Virus record (IMG/VR): IMGVR_UViG_3300046747_000214
Coordinates: 1-40,244 of that record
DNA: 40,244 bases
Direction: 5' to 3' (one strand)
Source: a virus
Positions 7,625-16,034 of this stretch are shown here, one piece after another. Under the pieces are notes generated by a model. The model did not search any database and was not told the origin of the DNA. It saw only the letters and a list, made by a program, of their open reading frames with translations. Each line of letters opens with the position of its first letter. The stretch's first letter is position 1. A program made the position numbers and the translations under genes.

Positions 7625-7898
7625 GTCGCGTATTGAGGTCATTGACGAAATCGTGGCAATGATTCACGAGGACCTGCTGCGCATCAAGGTCCAGAACGTG
7701 GGCCGCCAGCTGAACAAGGACACGGCGCACGCGGTCGCTGAGTACGGGCGAACCATGTCAGCCCTTGACCGCAACATGAGCGCCAAGGAGAAGGGCGGCG
7801 CGGATGAGGCCAGGACGCTGACCGATGACGAGCTAGAGGCCGAAATCATGAAGGCGGCTAAGGCCGTTGAGGGACGCCGTGGCAGTCAGCCCAAGTAG
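7617..7898 (+). CDS. Possible small terminase subunit
   Basis: A 93-residue, helical, charged protein directly upstream of the large terminase and overlapping it. The position, size and helical character (IEVIDEIVAMIHEDLLRIKV, then a C-terminal basic tail) fit a small terminase subunit, which would recognise phage DNA for packaging. No convincing helix-turn-helix is visible, so the assignment rests mostly on gene order. It overlaps the upstream gene by 8 bases. Confidence 0.45.
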   Translation: MAKSRIEVIDEIVAMIHEDLLRIKVQNVGRQLNKDTAHAVAEYGRTMSALDRNMSAKEKGGADEARTLTDDELEAEIMKAAKAVEGRRGSQPK

Positions 7899-9297
7899 CG
7901 CCCTGGCCGAGTGGAGCCGGCGCAAGGCGATGCCGGACCTCTTGAACGCCTGCTTCGACAAGCAGATTGCGTTCATCAACGATCCGTCCCCCCTAAAAGC
8001 GGCGTTTGTTGCGCGGCGTTCGGGGAAGACTTGGGCCATTGCCGTGGACCTCATCAAGACCGCCCACGAGAACCCGGCCACAAAATGCCTGTATTACGGC
8101 CTTACCCGTGACAGCGCGTGGAACGTCACGTTCCTGCACATGCTTGACCCCATCTGCCGTCAATTCGGTATCAGGGTCCAGGTCAATCGCACTTTACAAA
8201 CGCTGGAGTTTGAGAACCGCAGCATCATCAAGCTGACCGGGGACGACGCCAGCGACGGCCAAATCGACAAGGCGCTAGGCGGCAAGTACAAGAAGGTCGT
8301 CTTCGATGAGTGCCAGGCCATCAAGCACGACCTTGAGGGCTGGGTAAAGAACAAGCTCGGCCCCGCCATGGTCGACCAAGACGGCGTCATCGTGCTTGCC
8401 GGTACCGCCGGCGAGCACATGGGCGAGCGCTTTTGGTACAAGGTCACCCGCGAGAAGGACCGGGAGCCGGGGTGGTCGGTTCACTCCTGGACGCCGTTCG
8501 ACAATCCGCACATGGCGGAGCTGGTTCGAAAGTACCTCGTCAAGCGCCGGACAGAGAACCCGAACCTAGACGAGGACCCCGGCTACCAGCAGGAGTGGCT
8601 TTGCAAGTGGGTTGTCGAGCGGGAGGCGCGTATCTACCGCTATGACCCGATGCGCAACGCGCTGGACCACCACGACTTCAGTAACAAGCATTGGCGGTAC
8701 CTCATCGGCGTCGACTTTGGCTACGAGGACGACACCGCCATCGTGGTAGGTGCCTACCACCCCCACGACGGACGCTGCTACCTGCTGGAGTCGTTCAAGA
8801 AGAAGCACATGCTCATGGACGAGCTAGCCGCCGAGATTGACGCCAGGCGCCGCCAGTACAGCCCCGAACACATCGTGGTCGACGGGCAGAACAAGCAATT
8901 CGTCATGAGCATGGGCGCCAGGTTCGGTATCCCCATGCGCTTCGCTCAGAAGCTGGGGAAGGCGGAGCACGTTGCCGCCATGAACAACGACTTTCGCACG
9001 TCGAAACTCATGGTGGTTCGTGGCGCCAACGCCGCATTAGTGGAGGAGTGGGATGCGCTGACATGGGACGAGGGCGCCAGGCTTAGGGGCGTATTCAAAG
9101 AGAACGCCAGCAAGGACAACCACCTTGCGGACGCGGCGCTTTACCTCCATCATGCGTCTAAGCATTACTGGACGACGCCAGCCCCCACCGAGGACCCGCA
9201 TCCCATGCGCACCCAGGCAGAGCGAGAGCTGCGAAACCAGATGTCCGAGCGCGGGGACGCCGCTGCGTTCTACAATCAACTTGAAGGGGTCCAGTGA
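7879..9297 (+). CDS. Terminase large subunit (packaging ATPase and nuclease)
   Basis: A 472-residue DNA packaging motor. The ATPase domain has a deviant Walker A, VARRSGKTWA near residues 44-53, and a Walker B with catalytic Glu, KKVVFDECQ near 139-147. The C-terminal RNase H-fold nuclease has IGVDFGYEDDTAIVV near 275-289 (first catalytic Asp), VVDGQ near 333-337, and DNHLADAALYLHHA near 413-426 carrying the last acidic residue. Length and motif spacing are normal for the family. I chose GTG 7879, preceded by GAGGGA at good spacing, over TTG 7867. It starts inside the previous gene and ends in GTGA with the next. Confidence 0.95.
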   Translation: MAVSPSSALAEWSRRKAMPDLLNACFDKQIAFINDPSPLKAAFVARRSGKTWAIAVDLIKTAHENPATKCLYYGLTRDSAWNVTFLHMLDPICRQFGIRVQVNRTLQTLEFENRSIIKLTGDDASDGQIDKALGGKYKKVVFDECQAIKHDLEGWVKNKLGPAMVDQDGVIVLAGTAGEHMGERFWYKVTREKDREPGWSVHSWTPFDNPHMAELVRKYLVKRRTENPNLDEDPGYQQEWLCKWVVEREARIYRYDPMRNALDHHDFSNKHWRYLIGVDFGYEDDTAIVVGAYHPHDGRCYLLESFKKKHMLMDELAAEIDARRRQYSPEHIVVDGQNKQFVMSMGARFGIPMRFAQKLGKAEHVAAMNNDFRTSKLMVVRGANAALVEEWDALTWDEGARLRGVFKENASKDNHLADAALYLHHASKHYWTTPAPTEDPHPMRTQAERELRNQMSERGDAAAFYNQLEGVQ

Positions 9298-9539
9298 GTC
9301 TAGAGTCCCGACTGGTCGAGGCTGAGAAGCTCATGGAGCTCATGGGCCGTTACGACATCGACGAACTGTCCTTCGCCGGTATCACCATCAAGAAGTCGCG
9401 CCATAAGATGGTGGCCATTGTCCCCCCTGCCGACGACCGGGCCACCATGGCGCAGCACCTGGCGCCGCTGCCAAACGAGCCGTGGAACGACATCCCGCAA
9501 GAGCAGGTTGACGACTGGGCTGAGAAGGGCCGGCCGTGA
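9294..9539 (+). CDS. Hypothetical protein, 81 aa
   Basis: An 81-residue acidic protein between the large terminase and a P-loop kinase, starting in a GTGA overlap. It has an N-terminal helix (LVEAEKLMELMGRYDIDEL), a short beta segment (GITIKKSRHKMVAIV) and a Pro/Asp-rich tail. No domain recognised. It is followed by the only AT-rich gap in this part of the genome (9540-9594). Confidence 0.6.
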   Translation: MSLESRLVEAEKLMELMGRYDIDELSFAGITIKKSRHKMVAIVPPADDRATMAQHLAPLPNEPWNDIPQEQVDDWAEKGRP

Positions 9540-9594
9540 ACCCCCTTTTTTGGCGCAATGATTCTGTTTCTTCAGAATTTACAGAAAGACAGTC
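9540..9594 (+). promoter_or_regulatory. AT-rich 55-bp gap, possible promoter or weak hairpin
   Basis: The gap has a C5T6 run at 9541-9551, then TTCTG-TTTCTT-CAGAA, a 5-bp inverted repeat, in a clearly AT-rich context among GC-rich coding sequence. It separates the terminase-linked genes from the kinase-portal genes. I see no good -35/-10 pair, so a promoter, processing site or simple spacer are all possible. Confidence 0.3.
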
Positions 9595-10047
9595 GTGACC
9601 CTCTACGTCGAGCCCACAGAAGCGGTAAGGGCGATTGTCGATCCCATCTTGGAGGACCTGGGCCCGCACCGCAGGGTGCTGGTGGCTGGCGGTCCTCGGG
9701 TGGGCAAGTCGACGCTGTCTGAGTTTGCCGCCAAGCGCCTGGGCGTACCCGCGCAGCACACCGACGACACGATTGAACTGGGATGGAGCAACGCTTCTGC
9801 CCACGTAAGCCAGTGGTTCGACAAGCCGGGACCGTGGGTCATTGAGGGTGTTGCGCTGCCCCGCGCACTCCGCAAGTGGCTGGCGGCGAACCCTGACGGC
9901 CAGCCGTGCGACGTCATCTACTGGTCAAACGACAACAAGGTACCGCGCACCGTCGGCCAAGAGGCGATGGCCAAGGGGTGCTTCACCGTCTGGGCGGATG
10001 TGATGTGCGAGCTCGTCTCGCGTGGCGTGCCCATCAGGGGGTTTTAG
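9595..10047 (+). CDS. P-loop nucleotide kinase/ATPase-like protein
   Basis: A 150-residue protein with a clear Walker A, AGGPRVGKSTLSEFAA near residues 31-46, after a hydrophobic strand (RVLVAG). A further conserved-looking stretch, GPWVIEGVALPRALRKWL near 79-96, matches the strand and basic helix of small nucleoside/adenylate-kinase-like P-loop enzymes. Position between the terminase and portal is unusual for a metabolic kinase, and its substrate is unknown. GTG 9595 is preceded by a purine-rich AGAAAGACAG. Confidence 0.72.
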   Translation: MTLYVEPTEAVRAIVDPILEDLGPHRRVLVAGGPRVGKSTLSEFAAKRLGVPAQHTDDTIELGWSNASAHVSQWFDKPGPWVIEGVALPRALRKWLAANPDGQPCDVIYWSNDNKVPRTVGQEAMAKGCFTVWADVMCELVSRGVPIRGF

Positions 10048-11970
10048 GTGCCTATCCAAGCTGACCAGTCCAAGCGGAAGACCGTCTACCAGGGCCCCGC
10101 CAAGGACGCCGTCCGGGCCACCCATCGTTGGTGGCTGGACAAGCCGGAGGACGCGTTCAAGGGCGTGTTCGCGGTCTGCGAGGACATCCTGACGAACCTG
10201 TCGATTCGTCGGCGCATGAACTACTTCTTCGCCGCCCTGTACAACGACACGGGCGCGGGGTTCATGGCCTCGCGCCATCAGAACCTCTACTACAACCGGA
10301 CCGCGCTTGACGGTAACGCGATGCTGAACAGCAGCATTTCGCTCAACGTCCTGCAGAACTGCATTGACACGGCCACGGCGCTTATCGCCAAGAACAAGCC
10401 TAAGCCGCAGTTCGTAACCGACGGCTCTACGGACTACGGCGAGAAGGTCAGGGGCCAGCGCCTCACCAAGTACGTGGGCGGCGTCTTTGACGAGGCGAAG
10501 GTCTACGAGAAGGCGCAGTCGGTCTTTCGTGACGCGTGCGTGTACGGGACCGGGGCGCTCAAGCTGGTTGAGAACGACGGAAAGATTTGCGCTGAAAACC
10601 TCTTCATAGAGGAAATCCTAATTGATGACCTGGAGGGCATGCACGAAGCGCCGCTTCAGATTCACCAGCGTAAGTACCGACAGCGGGACGAGCTGATAGC
10701 CGAGTTCCCAGAGTACGAGGAAGAGATTCGGGGGGCTGAGTCGGTAGCCGGCGGTACGGCTACGTTCTCTACCGCTGACATCATCCCCGTTATCGAATCC
10801 TGGCACCTGCGCAGCGGCAAGAAGGCCAAGGACGGGGTGCGTACGGTCTGTATCCAGAACTGCACGCTGTTCCACGAGAGGTACACCAAGGACTACTACC
10901 CCATCATCTTCTTTCGGTGGGCCCGACAGACGCTGGGCTTTTGGGGCCGAGGCATCTGCCATGAGGTTTGGAAAATTCAGCGCGAACTAGACATCGCCAT
11001 GCAGACCGTGCAGCGGTCCCAGCGCCTCGTCTCGGGCCCCATCATCCTGGTCGAGAACAGCAGCCAGATTGTGGAGGACATCCTCACCTCCAACAAGGTG
11101 GCGAAAATCATCCCCTACACCAACGTCAAGCCGGAGATTCTGACGCCGCCGTGCGCCCAGCCGGAGCTGTACCAGCACATTCAGTTCCTAGAGCAGCGCA
11201 TCTACAACATCACCGGGGTCCCCCAGACGACCGCCCAGGGCACCAAAGACCCCACGCTCAAGAGCGCAGTAGCGCAGCGTGAGGCCATGGACGAGAAGGC
11301 GGGCCGCTTCCAGCTCGTCGCCCAGCAATGGGAAAACATGTTCCTCGAAGTCGCGAAAATCATCGTCGACATGAGCGCCGACCTCGTGAAGACGAACGCG
11401 GACCTCTATGTCCTGGCCGATGGCGGCGATGGTGCCGAGCGTATCGACTTCAAGAAGGCGCAAGTCGACATGGAGCGGTGCCGCTTGCAGTGCTTCCCGG
11501 TCTCCGGGCTGCCGTCCACCCCCGCGGGCCGACTTGACCAGCTCATGGACTACGCCCAGGCGGGCTACGTGTCCCGTGAACAGGTCATGGACATCGTCGA
11601 CTGGCCGGACTTGAAGGGCGCCACCGATACGGTGCTTGCGCCGTACCACAACATCCAGCGCATCCTTTCCGCCATCAAGGAAGAGGGCAAATACAAGGAG
11701 CCTGATCTCTATATGAACCTGTCGCTGGCCTACCAGCTGTCGTGCCAGGAGGTCGGCAAGGCCGAAAACGACAACGTCAAGCCGGAGTGGGTGGACTTGA
11801 TTCGCAAGTTCGCCGACGCGACGAAAGACCTCATGGACCAGGGGCAGGCGGCGCAGGCGGCGGCCACGCAGCAGCAAGGCTCAGTGGGCCAGATTCAGAT
11901 GGGCACCGCGGCCCAAACCGGACAAGCACAGCAACCCATGCCGGCGGCTATGCCGCCACAGGCGGCCTAA
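10048..11970 (+). CDS. Portal protein (head-to-tail connector)
   Basis: A 640-residue protein following the terminase, of typical podovirus portal length. Portals form the dodecameric ring through which DNA is packaged and ejected. Seen here: an alpha/beta core with YFFAALYNDTG, YYNRTALDGNAML, the wing-like region FRDACVYGTGALKLVEND, a long stem-helix region around residues 295-400 (IQRELDIAMQTVQRSQRL and HIQFLEQRIYNITGVPQTTA), and a Gln/Ala/Met-rich C-terminal tail after about residue 590. The GTG start directly follows the kinase stop with no gap. Confidence 0.9.
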   Translation: MPIQADQSKRKTVYQGPAKDAVRATHRWWLDKPEDAFKGVFAVCEDILTNLSIRRRMNYFFAALYNDTGAGFMASRHQNLYYNRTALDGNAMLNSSISLNVLQNCIDTATALIAKNKPKPQFVTDGSTDYGEKVRGQRLTKYVGGVFDEAKVYEKAQSVFRDACVYGTGALKLVENDGKICAENLFIEEILIDDLEGMHEAPLQIHQRKYRQRDELIAEFPEYEEEIRGAESVAGGTATFSTADIIPVIESWHLRSGKKAKDGVRTVCIQNCTLFHERYTKDYYPIIFFRWARQTLGFWGRGICHEVWKIQRELDIAMQTVQRSQRLVSGPIILVENSSQIVEDILTSNKVAKIIPYTNVKPEILTPPCAQPELYQHIQFLEQRIYNITGVPQTTAQGTKDPTLKSAVAQREAMDEKAGRFQLVAQQWENMFLEVAKIIVDMSADLVKTNADLYVLADGGDGAERIDFKKAQVDMERCRLQCFPVSGLPSTPAGRLDQLMDYAQAGYVSREQVMDIVDWPDLKGATDTVLAPYHNIQRILSAIKEEGKYKEPDLYMNLSLAYQLSCQEVGKAENDNVKPEWVDLIRKFADATKDLMDQGQAAQAAATQQQGSVGQIQMGTAAQTGQAQQPMPAAMPPQAA

Positions 11971-11972
11971 AT

Positions 11973-12992
11973 ATGCCAATTTCAGTAGACGCATCGCGCC
12001 CCGTTCGAACCGTAGACACGAGCGGCAACACCATCTCGACCGACACCGGACGCGCGGCCCCCATCAAGACGGTCGACTCGGTGGGCCGCTCTATCCAGGC
12101 GGACGCCACCAAGGTGGCCGAGCAAGCTGCCGCCGCCAACCCAGAGTTCTCCAAGAACGACAACGGGGTAGCGAACGACAACGACAGCAAGGTCGGCAAC
12201 GACAACGCTGAAAAGCCCTCAGAAGCCGCCAAGCGCCGGGAGTGGCTGCAAATCCAGAAGCTGAAACGCTCCATCGCGGAAAAGGAAAAGGCCGCAGGGG
12301 AGAACCTCAAGCGCGCCGAAGGGTTCGCCAGGGTCCGCGCGCTGGCCGAGTCCGGGGAAGACCCGACCGCCATCCTCAGGGAAGCGGGGTTGGACGAGGC
12401 GAAGTACTACCAAAAGCTCACCGAATACGCCCTTTCGGACAAGGCGAAGCGCCCCGAGGACCCGGTTACCAAAGAGCTCCGCGAGCACAAGGAGCGCCTC
12501 GACAAGTACGCCAAGGACCTGGAGGTCCAGACCAAGACTCTCGAAGAAGAGAAGGCGCTCTCCCAACACAATAGGGCCATCTCTGACCACGTTATCCCGC
12601 TGCTCCAAAACAACCCTGACCGCTATGAGGCCATCTTTGCCGAGTACGGACAGAACGCGGCGGTCGAAGTCTATAAGACAGTGTGGGAGATTTATCAGCA
12701 GACAGGCAAGGCCCGAAAGTTTGAAGAGGTCGCCGACGAGATGGAGGCCTACTGGTCTGAGACCATTGACAAGGGCATAGAAGCCGCTAGTAAACTAAAG
12801 AAGTTCCAGAACCGCTTTGCTCAGAGTGGCAATGGACAAGGTCATAGCGTCGGCCGGACTGAAACACCTCGGTCGGTAACCCTGAGAAACAGACCCGCTG
12901 CTGTCGCTCCTCCAGAGTCGGCCCCCGGTAGTCCATACCGGGGAATGACAAGGGACGAGCGGGTGGCGGCGATCCTCAAGAAGTTCGCCTAG
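11973..12992 (+). CDS. Scaffolding protein
   Basis: A 339-residue, highly charged and mostly helical protein between portal and major capsid genes, the standard place for the scaffold that guides procapsid assembly. The N-terminal 75 residues are low-complexity (Asn/Asp/Ala/Thr-rich). From about residue 80 to 210 there are long coiled-coil segments rich in Glu, Lys and Arg, such as KLKRSIAEKEKAAGENLKRA. The C terminus (RGMTRDERVAAILKKFA) is basic and helical, as expected of the coat-binding end of scaffolds. Start ATG 11973 lies 2 bases after the portal stop. Confidence 0.82.
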   Translation: MPISVDASRPVRTVDTSGNTISTDTGRAAPIKTVDSVGRSIQADATKVAEQAAAANPEFSKNDNGVANDNDSKVGNDNAEKPSEAAKRREWLQIQKLKRSIAEKEKAAGENLKRAEGFARVRALAESGEDPTAILREAGLDEAKYYQKLTEYALSDKAKRPEDPVTKELREHKERLDKYAKDLEVQTKTLEEEKALSQHNRAISDHVIPLLQNNPDRYEAIFAEYGQNAAVEVYKTVWEIYQQTGKARKFEEVADEMEAYWSETIDKGIEAASKLKKFQNRFAQSGNGQGHSVGRTETPRSVTLRNRPAAVAPPESAPGSPYRGMTRDERVAAILKKFA

Positions 12993-13014
12993 GCGCTAAT
13001 GCCAGCCGCGTGAC

Positions 13015-13033
13015 TTCGAGAGGCACTCTCGGA
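13015..13033 (+). promoter_or_regulatory. Hairpin overlapping the ribosome binding site of the major capsid gene
   Basis: CGAGAG-GCA-CTCTCG forms a perfect 6-bp stem at 13017-13031, extendable by a G-U and a U-A pair to 8 bp. Its 3' arm runs into the GGAGAA Shine-Dalgarno sequence (13031-13036) for the capsid ATG at 13042. It could tune capsid translation or stabilise the processed mRNA; function is inferred. Confidence 0.45.
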
Positions 13034-13041
13034 GAACCGCC

Positions 13042-14346
13042 ATGGCCTTTGGTAATGACGCAGTCGTCAATTCCATTGCCCTCAACGAAGGGCAAGCGGA
13101 CGCAATCCTCAAAGAAATCTACTCCGACGACGGGGTAACCGACCAGTTCTTCCGGGAAAACCCCTTCTTCGCGCTGATGCCGAAGAAAGAGGACGTTACC
13201 GGTCGATACTATGAGCAGCCGGTGTGGGCGAGCGCTGGACAAGCGCAAAGCCGTACGTTCGGCGCGTCGACTTCAGGCCCTGGCCTGCAGACCGGCGCCG
13301 GGCTCTCCGGTGAAGCGCCGTACACGTATCTCGTCCCCAAGGTCGAGAACATGGCGGTCGCCAACGTGTCCTCCAAGCTCATTGCGGAGACCAGCTCCAC
13401 TAAGGGCGCGTTCGTCGACATGGTTCGCGCCATTGCCGACAACCAGATGCAACAGCTCATCAACGACACAAGCATCGGCTTGTTTCGTGGGGCCGACATC
13501 AACCGCGGTCAGGTTGGCGGCAGCGTGGCAGGTACCACGTTGACCTTCAGCTCCGCGGCGGACTGCGTCAACGCTGAACTCGGGATGTTCCTGGAATTCG
13601 CGTCCACCAACACCGGCACCACCGTTCGCGCGCTCTCCGCGAATAACACCGACTGCCATATCGTTGCCATCGACTACGTCGCGGGTACCGCGGTGGTCGC
13701 CTGGACCGGCTCCGGCACGCAGACGCTTACCGCGAACAACGTTGCGGTTGGCGACTTCATCTACCGCGCGGGTGACAAGTCGCTCGGTTTCAACGGGTTC
13801 CTTGACTGGATTCCGTACGGTGGCGTGTCGTCCACCGACAGCTTCCTAGGCGTCAACCGCTCCAAGCAGTCTGTCCGCCTCGCTGGCTCCTACCTGGACG
13901 GAACCCAGGGCAACTTGGAAGAGGTCCTGGAAAAGGCCATCAACCGCGTTGCCCTCTTCGGCGGCAAGCTCACCCACTTCATCATGCCCTACGGGCAGTT
14001 TACCGCCTTGGCGAACGCCCAGGGCGCGAAGGTGCAGCTCGTCAACGTCAAGAGTGCGGAGGCCGACATCGGCTTCGAAGGGATTGAAATCACCGGCGCT
14101 AACGGCCGAGTGACCTGCCTCCCAGACCGCTATTGCCCGTCGAACACCATCGCGGGTGTCGACATCAACACGTGGAAGCTCATCAGCGTGGGTAAGGCGG
14201 TCCGTACCTGGCAGTACGACGGCAAGGTGTGGCTGCGTTCGTACAACGCGAACGGGATGGAAATCCGCTTCTACTCGCTCGCTAACCTCGTGTGTCGCGA
14301 GCCGCGCTCGAACATCAACGTTCGCGTGAACCCAATCACCATCTAA
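13042..14346 (+). CDS. Major capsid protein
   Basis: A 434-residue protein downstream of the scaffold, with a strong ribosome binding site (GGAGAA). It has the N-terminal segment FFRENPFFALMPKKEDVTG, a long spine-helix region SSTKGAFVDMVRAIADNQMQ, a central beta-rich insertion near residues 150-235, and a C terminus with WLRSYNANGMEIRFYSLANLV. This follows the order of HK97-fold major capsid proteins. It begins after an untranslated leader of 49 bases, one of the few real gaps in the late region, which fits the need for high expression. Confidence 0.9.
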   Translation: MAFGNDAVVNSIALNEGQADAILKEIYSDDGVTDQFFRENPFFALMPKKEDVTGRYYEQPVWASAGQAQSRTFGASTSGPGLQTGAGLSGEAPYTYLVPKVENMAVANVSSKLIAETSSTKGAFVDMVRAIADNQMQQLINDTSIGLFRGADINRGQVGGSVAGTTLTFSSAADCVNAELGMFLEFASTNTGTTVRALSANNTDCHIVAIDYVAGTAVVAWTGSGTQTLTANNVAVGDFIYRAGDKSLGFNGFLDWIPYGGVSSTDSFLGVNRSKQSVRLAGSYLDGTQGNLEEVLEKAINRVALFGGKLTHFIMPYGQFTALANAQGAKVQLVNVKSAEADIGFEGIEITGANGRVTCLPDRYCPSNTIAGVDINTWKLISVGKAVRTWQYDGKVWLRSYNANGMEIRFYSLANLVCREPRSNINVRVNPITI

Positions 14347-14351
14347 CGCGG

Positions 14352-14380
14352 GGGAGGTAGCCGCGCCGCGAGCTACCCCT
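14352..14380 (+). terminator. GC-rich stem-loop after the capsid gene
   Basis: GGTAGC (14356-14361) pairs with GCTACC (14372-14377), extended outward past a bulged A and inward by CGC/GCG. The result is a stable stem of roughly 9-12 bp between the capsid gene and the next gene. There is no U tract, so it is not a classical intrinsic terminator; it may be a weak attenuator or an RNA-stability element that sets capsid mRNA level. Confidence 0.45.
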
Positions 14381-14396
14381 ACCGCCCGGAGACGAA

Positions 14397-15035
14397 ATGG
14401 GAAATCGCTATACGCATCAGTTCAACGGCTCTTTCAAGCCGCGCATGAACCAAATCGAGGGTTTCGTGTCCATCGGGACCGGAGGCCTTCTCAACGCCAT
14501 CCCCGCTTACCCCATCTTCCCGGTTGCTACCGGGGCGACGGGTGGCCTGGCCGGCTCCGTACAGACCGGGGTACCCCTCGGCCTCATGCCTGGACAAGCC
14601 ACGGCCAGCGCCCCCACGGGCTGGAACAACAACGGCTTCTCCGGGTGTGTGGGTCTTCTCGGGGCCGGCCTGGATGGCATTCAGCGCGTAGGCACGGGCC
14701 TGTATGCGCTGAAGCTCTCGGACGACTGGGTGCGCCTGGATTCTATGCAGGTGACATACCTCGCTTCGCCGTCTGGCGTGCCGACGGGGACGCTCGGACA
14801 GAACGGGTTCTCTGGTAGCCCGTTGACGTCGGTGGACTGGAACATCGCCCAGCACACCGTTGGTCTTGGCAACAGCGTGGTGACGGGCGGAATGACCCTG
14901 CCCTTCTACCCCGGCATGAACCCCAAGAACACCATCTGGCTGCAGTTCACGAGGAACGGTCCTTACGAGCTGAACAACAGCGATGGCTTCTACATCGACA
15001 TCCGCCTCCGGGATTCGACGGCAGGGGTGCAGTAA
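14397..15035 (+). CDS. Probable capsid-associated (decoration or minor head) protein
   Basis: A 212-residue, Gly/Thr/Ser-rich, beta-strand-rich protein directly after the major capsid gene, with a good GGAGA ribosome binding site. No charged helices, no signal peptide. Many podoviruses and siphoviruses place a head decoration protein here, and the composition fits an exposed beta-structured virion protein. The identity is inferred from position and composition only. Confidence 0.55.
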   Translation: MGNRYTHQFNGSFKPRMNQIEGFVSIGTGGLLNAIPAYPIFPVATGATGGLAGSVQTGVPLGLMPGQATASAPTGWNNNGFSGCVGLLGAGLDGIQRVGTGLYALKLSDDWVRLDSMQVTYLASPSGVPTGTLGQNGFSGSPLTSVDWNIAQHTVGLGNSVVTGGMTLPFYPGMNPKNTIWLQFTRNGPYELNNSDGFYIDIRLRDSTAGVQ

Positions 15036-15322
15036 TGCCCTCCCCTGGTGACATGGCTCTCCTCATCGGCAAACGGCTCGACAAGAAGGGGGGCGGGGAG
15101 AAGTCCGCGCCTTCCCTTCCTGGGTTGAGCGATGACGAGGGTACCGACATGGGCGGGGACGCCGAGAAGGACGATATGGAGCTTTCCGCTATCTCGGACT
15201 TCATGTCGGCCAAGGACCCTGCAGCGGCAAGGGATGCGCTGAAGGACTTCTTGGCCTCCTGCTACCCGCAGCTGGCGGATAGTGAACCCGAGGAAGAGGC
15301 AGAACCAGAGCCGGAGGTCTAA
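15035..15322 (+). CDS. Acidic hypothetical protein, 95 aa
   Basis: A 95-residue protein ending in a run of Glu/Pro residues (EPEEEAEPEPEV) and containing a central acidic, Gly-rich stretch. It has one plausible helix (AAARDALKDFLASCYPQLA). The start shares one base with the previous stop (TAATG) and the next gene begins immediately after its stop. It may be a minor head or assembly factor; no family recognised. Confidence 0.6.
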   Translation: MPSPGDMALLIGKRLDKKGGGEKSAPSLPGLSDDEGTDMGGDAEKDDMELSAISDFMSAKDPAAARDALKDFLASCYPQLADSEPEEEAEPEPEV

Positions 15323-16030
15323 GTGACGACGGCGCTCGCAGACATCATTCTTGCCATCCGCGTTCGCGCGGACATCAAGAACAACCAGCTCGTGTCGGAC
15401 ACAGACATCACGACCATGGTGAACCAGTCGCTGTGCCAGCTCGACATGATTCTCATATCGAAGTACAGCGACTACAAGCTGACGAGCGCCATCCTCACCG
15501 CCTCGGCGGTGGATGGATCCATCGCGCTGCCGAGCGACTTCCTGAAGCTACGCGGCGTCGATGTCCAGTACAACGCCAACGACCCGGACGGGTACATCGA
15601 AATCCACGAGTACTCGTTTCAACACCGGAACCGCAAGCCGTACATGGCGCAGGGGTCAAGCGGCTTCGGGCCCAACAGCCTGGCTTACAGGCTACAGGGC
15701 GCGAAGATTATCGTAGCCCCTGTCGCACAGGCCACACGCTGGCCGTTTCGCATCTGGTACACACCGGATTACGTGCCGCTGTCGGCCACGACGGACCCGC
15801 TCCAGCCCTACATGGATTCGCAGGGCTGGTACGAATACGCCGTGGTCGACTGCTGCATCAAGATTCTGGCGAAACAGGACCTCGACCCCGCGACCTTCAT
15901 GGCGCAGAAGGCCGAGATTTCCGCGCTCATCATGTCGCTTTCGGCGCCCAACCGGAACGCCTCCGAGCCCAAGGCCATGGTCGACTCTCGCGACTTCGGG
16001 GACGTCGGCGGCTACGGATACAACTGGTAG
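15323..16030 (+). CDS. Head-tail adaptor (gp6/gp11-like)
   Basis: A 235-residue protein beginning with helices (ALADIILAIRVRADIKNN, then ITTMVNQSLCQLDMILISKY) followed by a beta domain (TASAVDGSIALPSDFLKLRG) and a C-terminal helix bundle. This helix-beta-helix layout with the ALPSDFLKL segment is typical of phage head-tail adaptor proteins that bind the portal ring and carry the tail nozzle in podoviruses. GTG start adjoins the previous stop. Confidence 0.75.
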   Translation: MTTALADIILAIRVRADIKNNQLVSDTDITTMVNQSLCQLDMILISKYSDYKLTSAILTASAVDGSIALPSDFLKLRGVDVQYNANDPDGYIEIHEYSFQHRNRKPYMAQGSSGFGPNSLAYRLQGAKIIVAPVAQATRWPFRIWYTPDYVPLSATTDPLQPYMDSQGWYEYAVVDCCIKILAKQDLDPATFMAQKAEISALIMSLSAPNRNASEPKAMVDSRDFGDVGGYGYNW

Positions 16031-16034
16031 CGCC

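Noticed and set aside
9524-9551. Possible intrinsic terminator after the 81-residue gene (AAGGG...CCCTT then T run)
   Set aside because: The T residues are needed for the stem itself and the loop is long; genes continue in the same direction 55 bases later.
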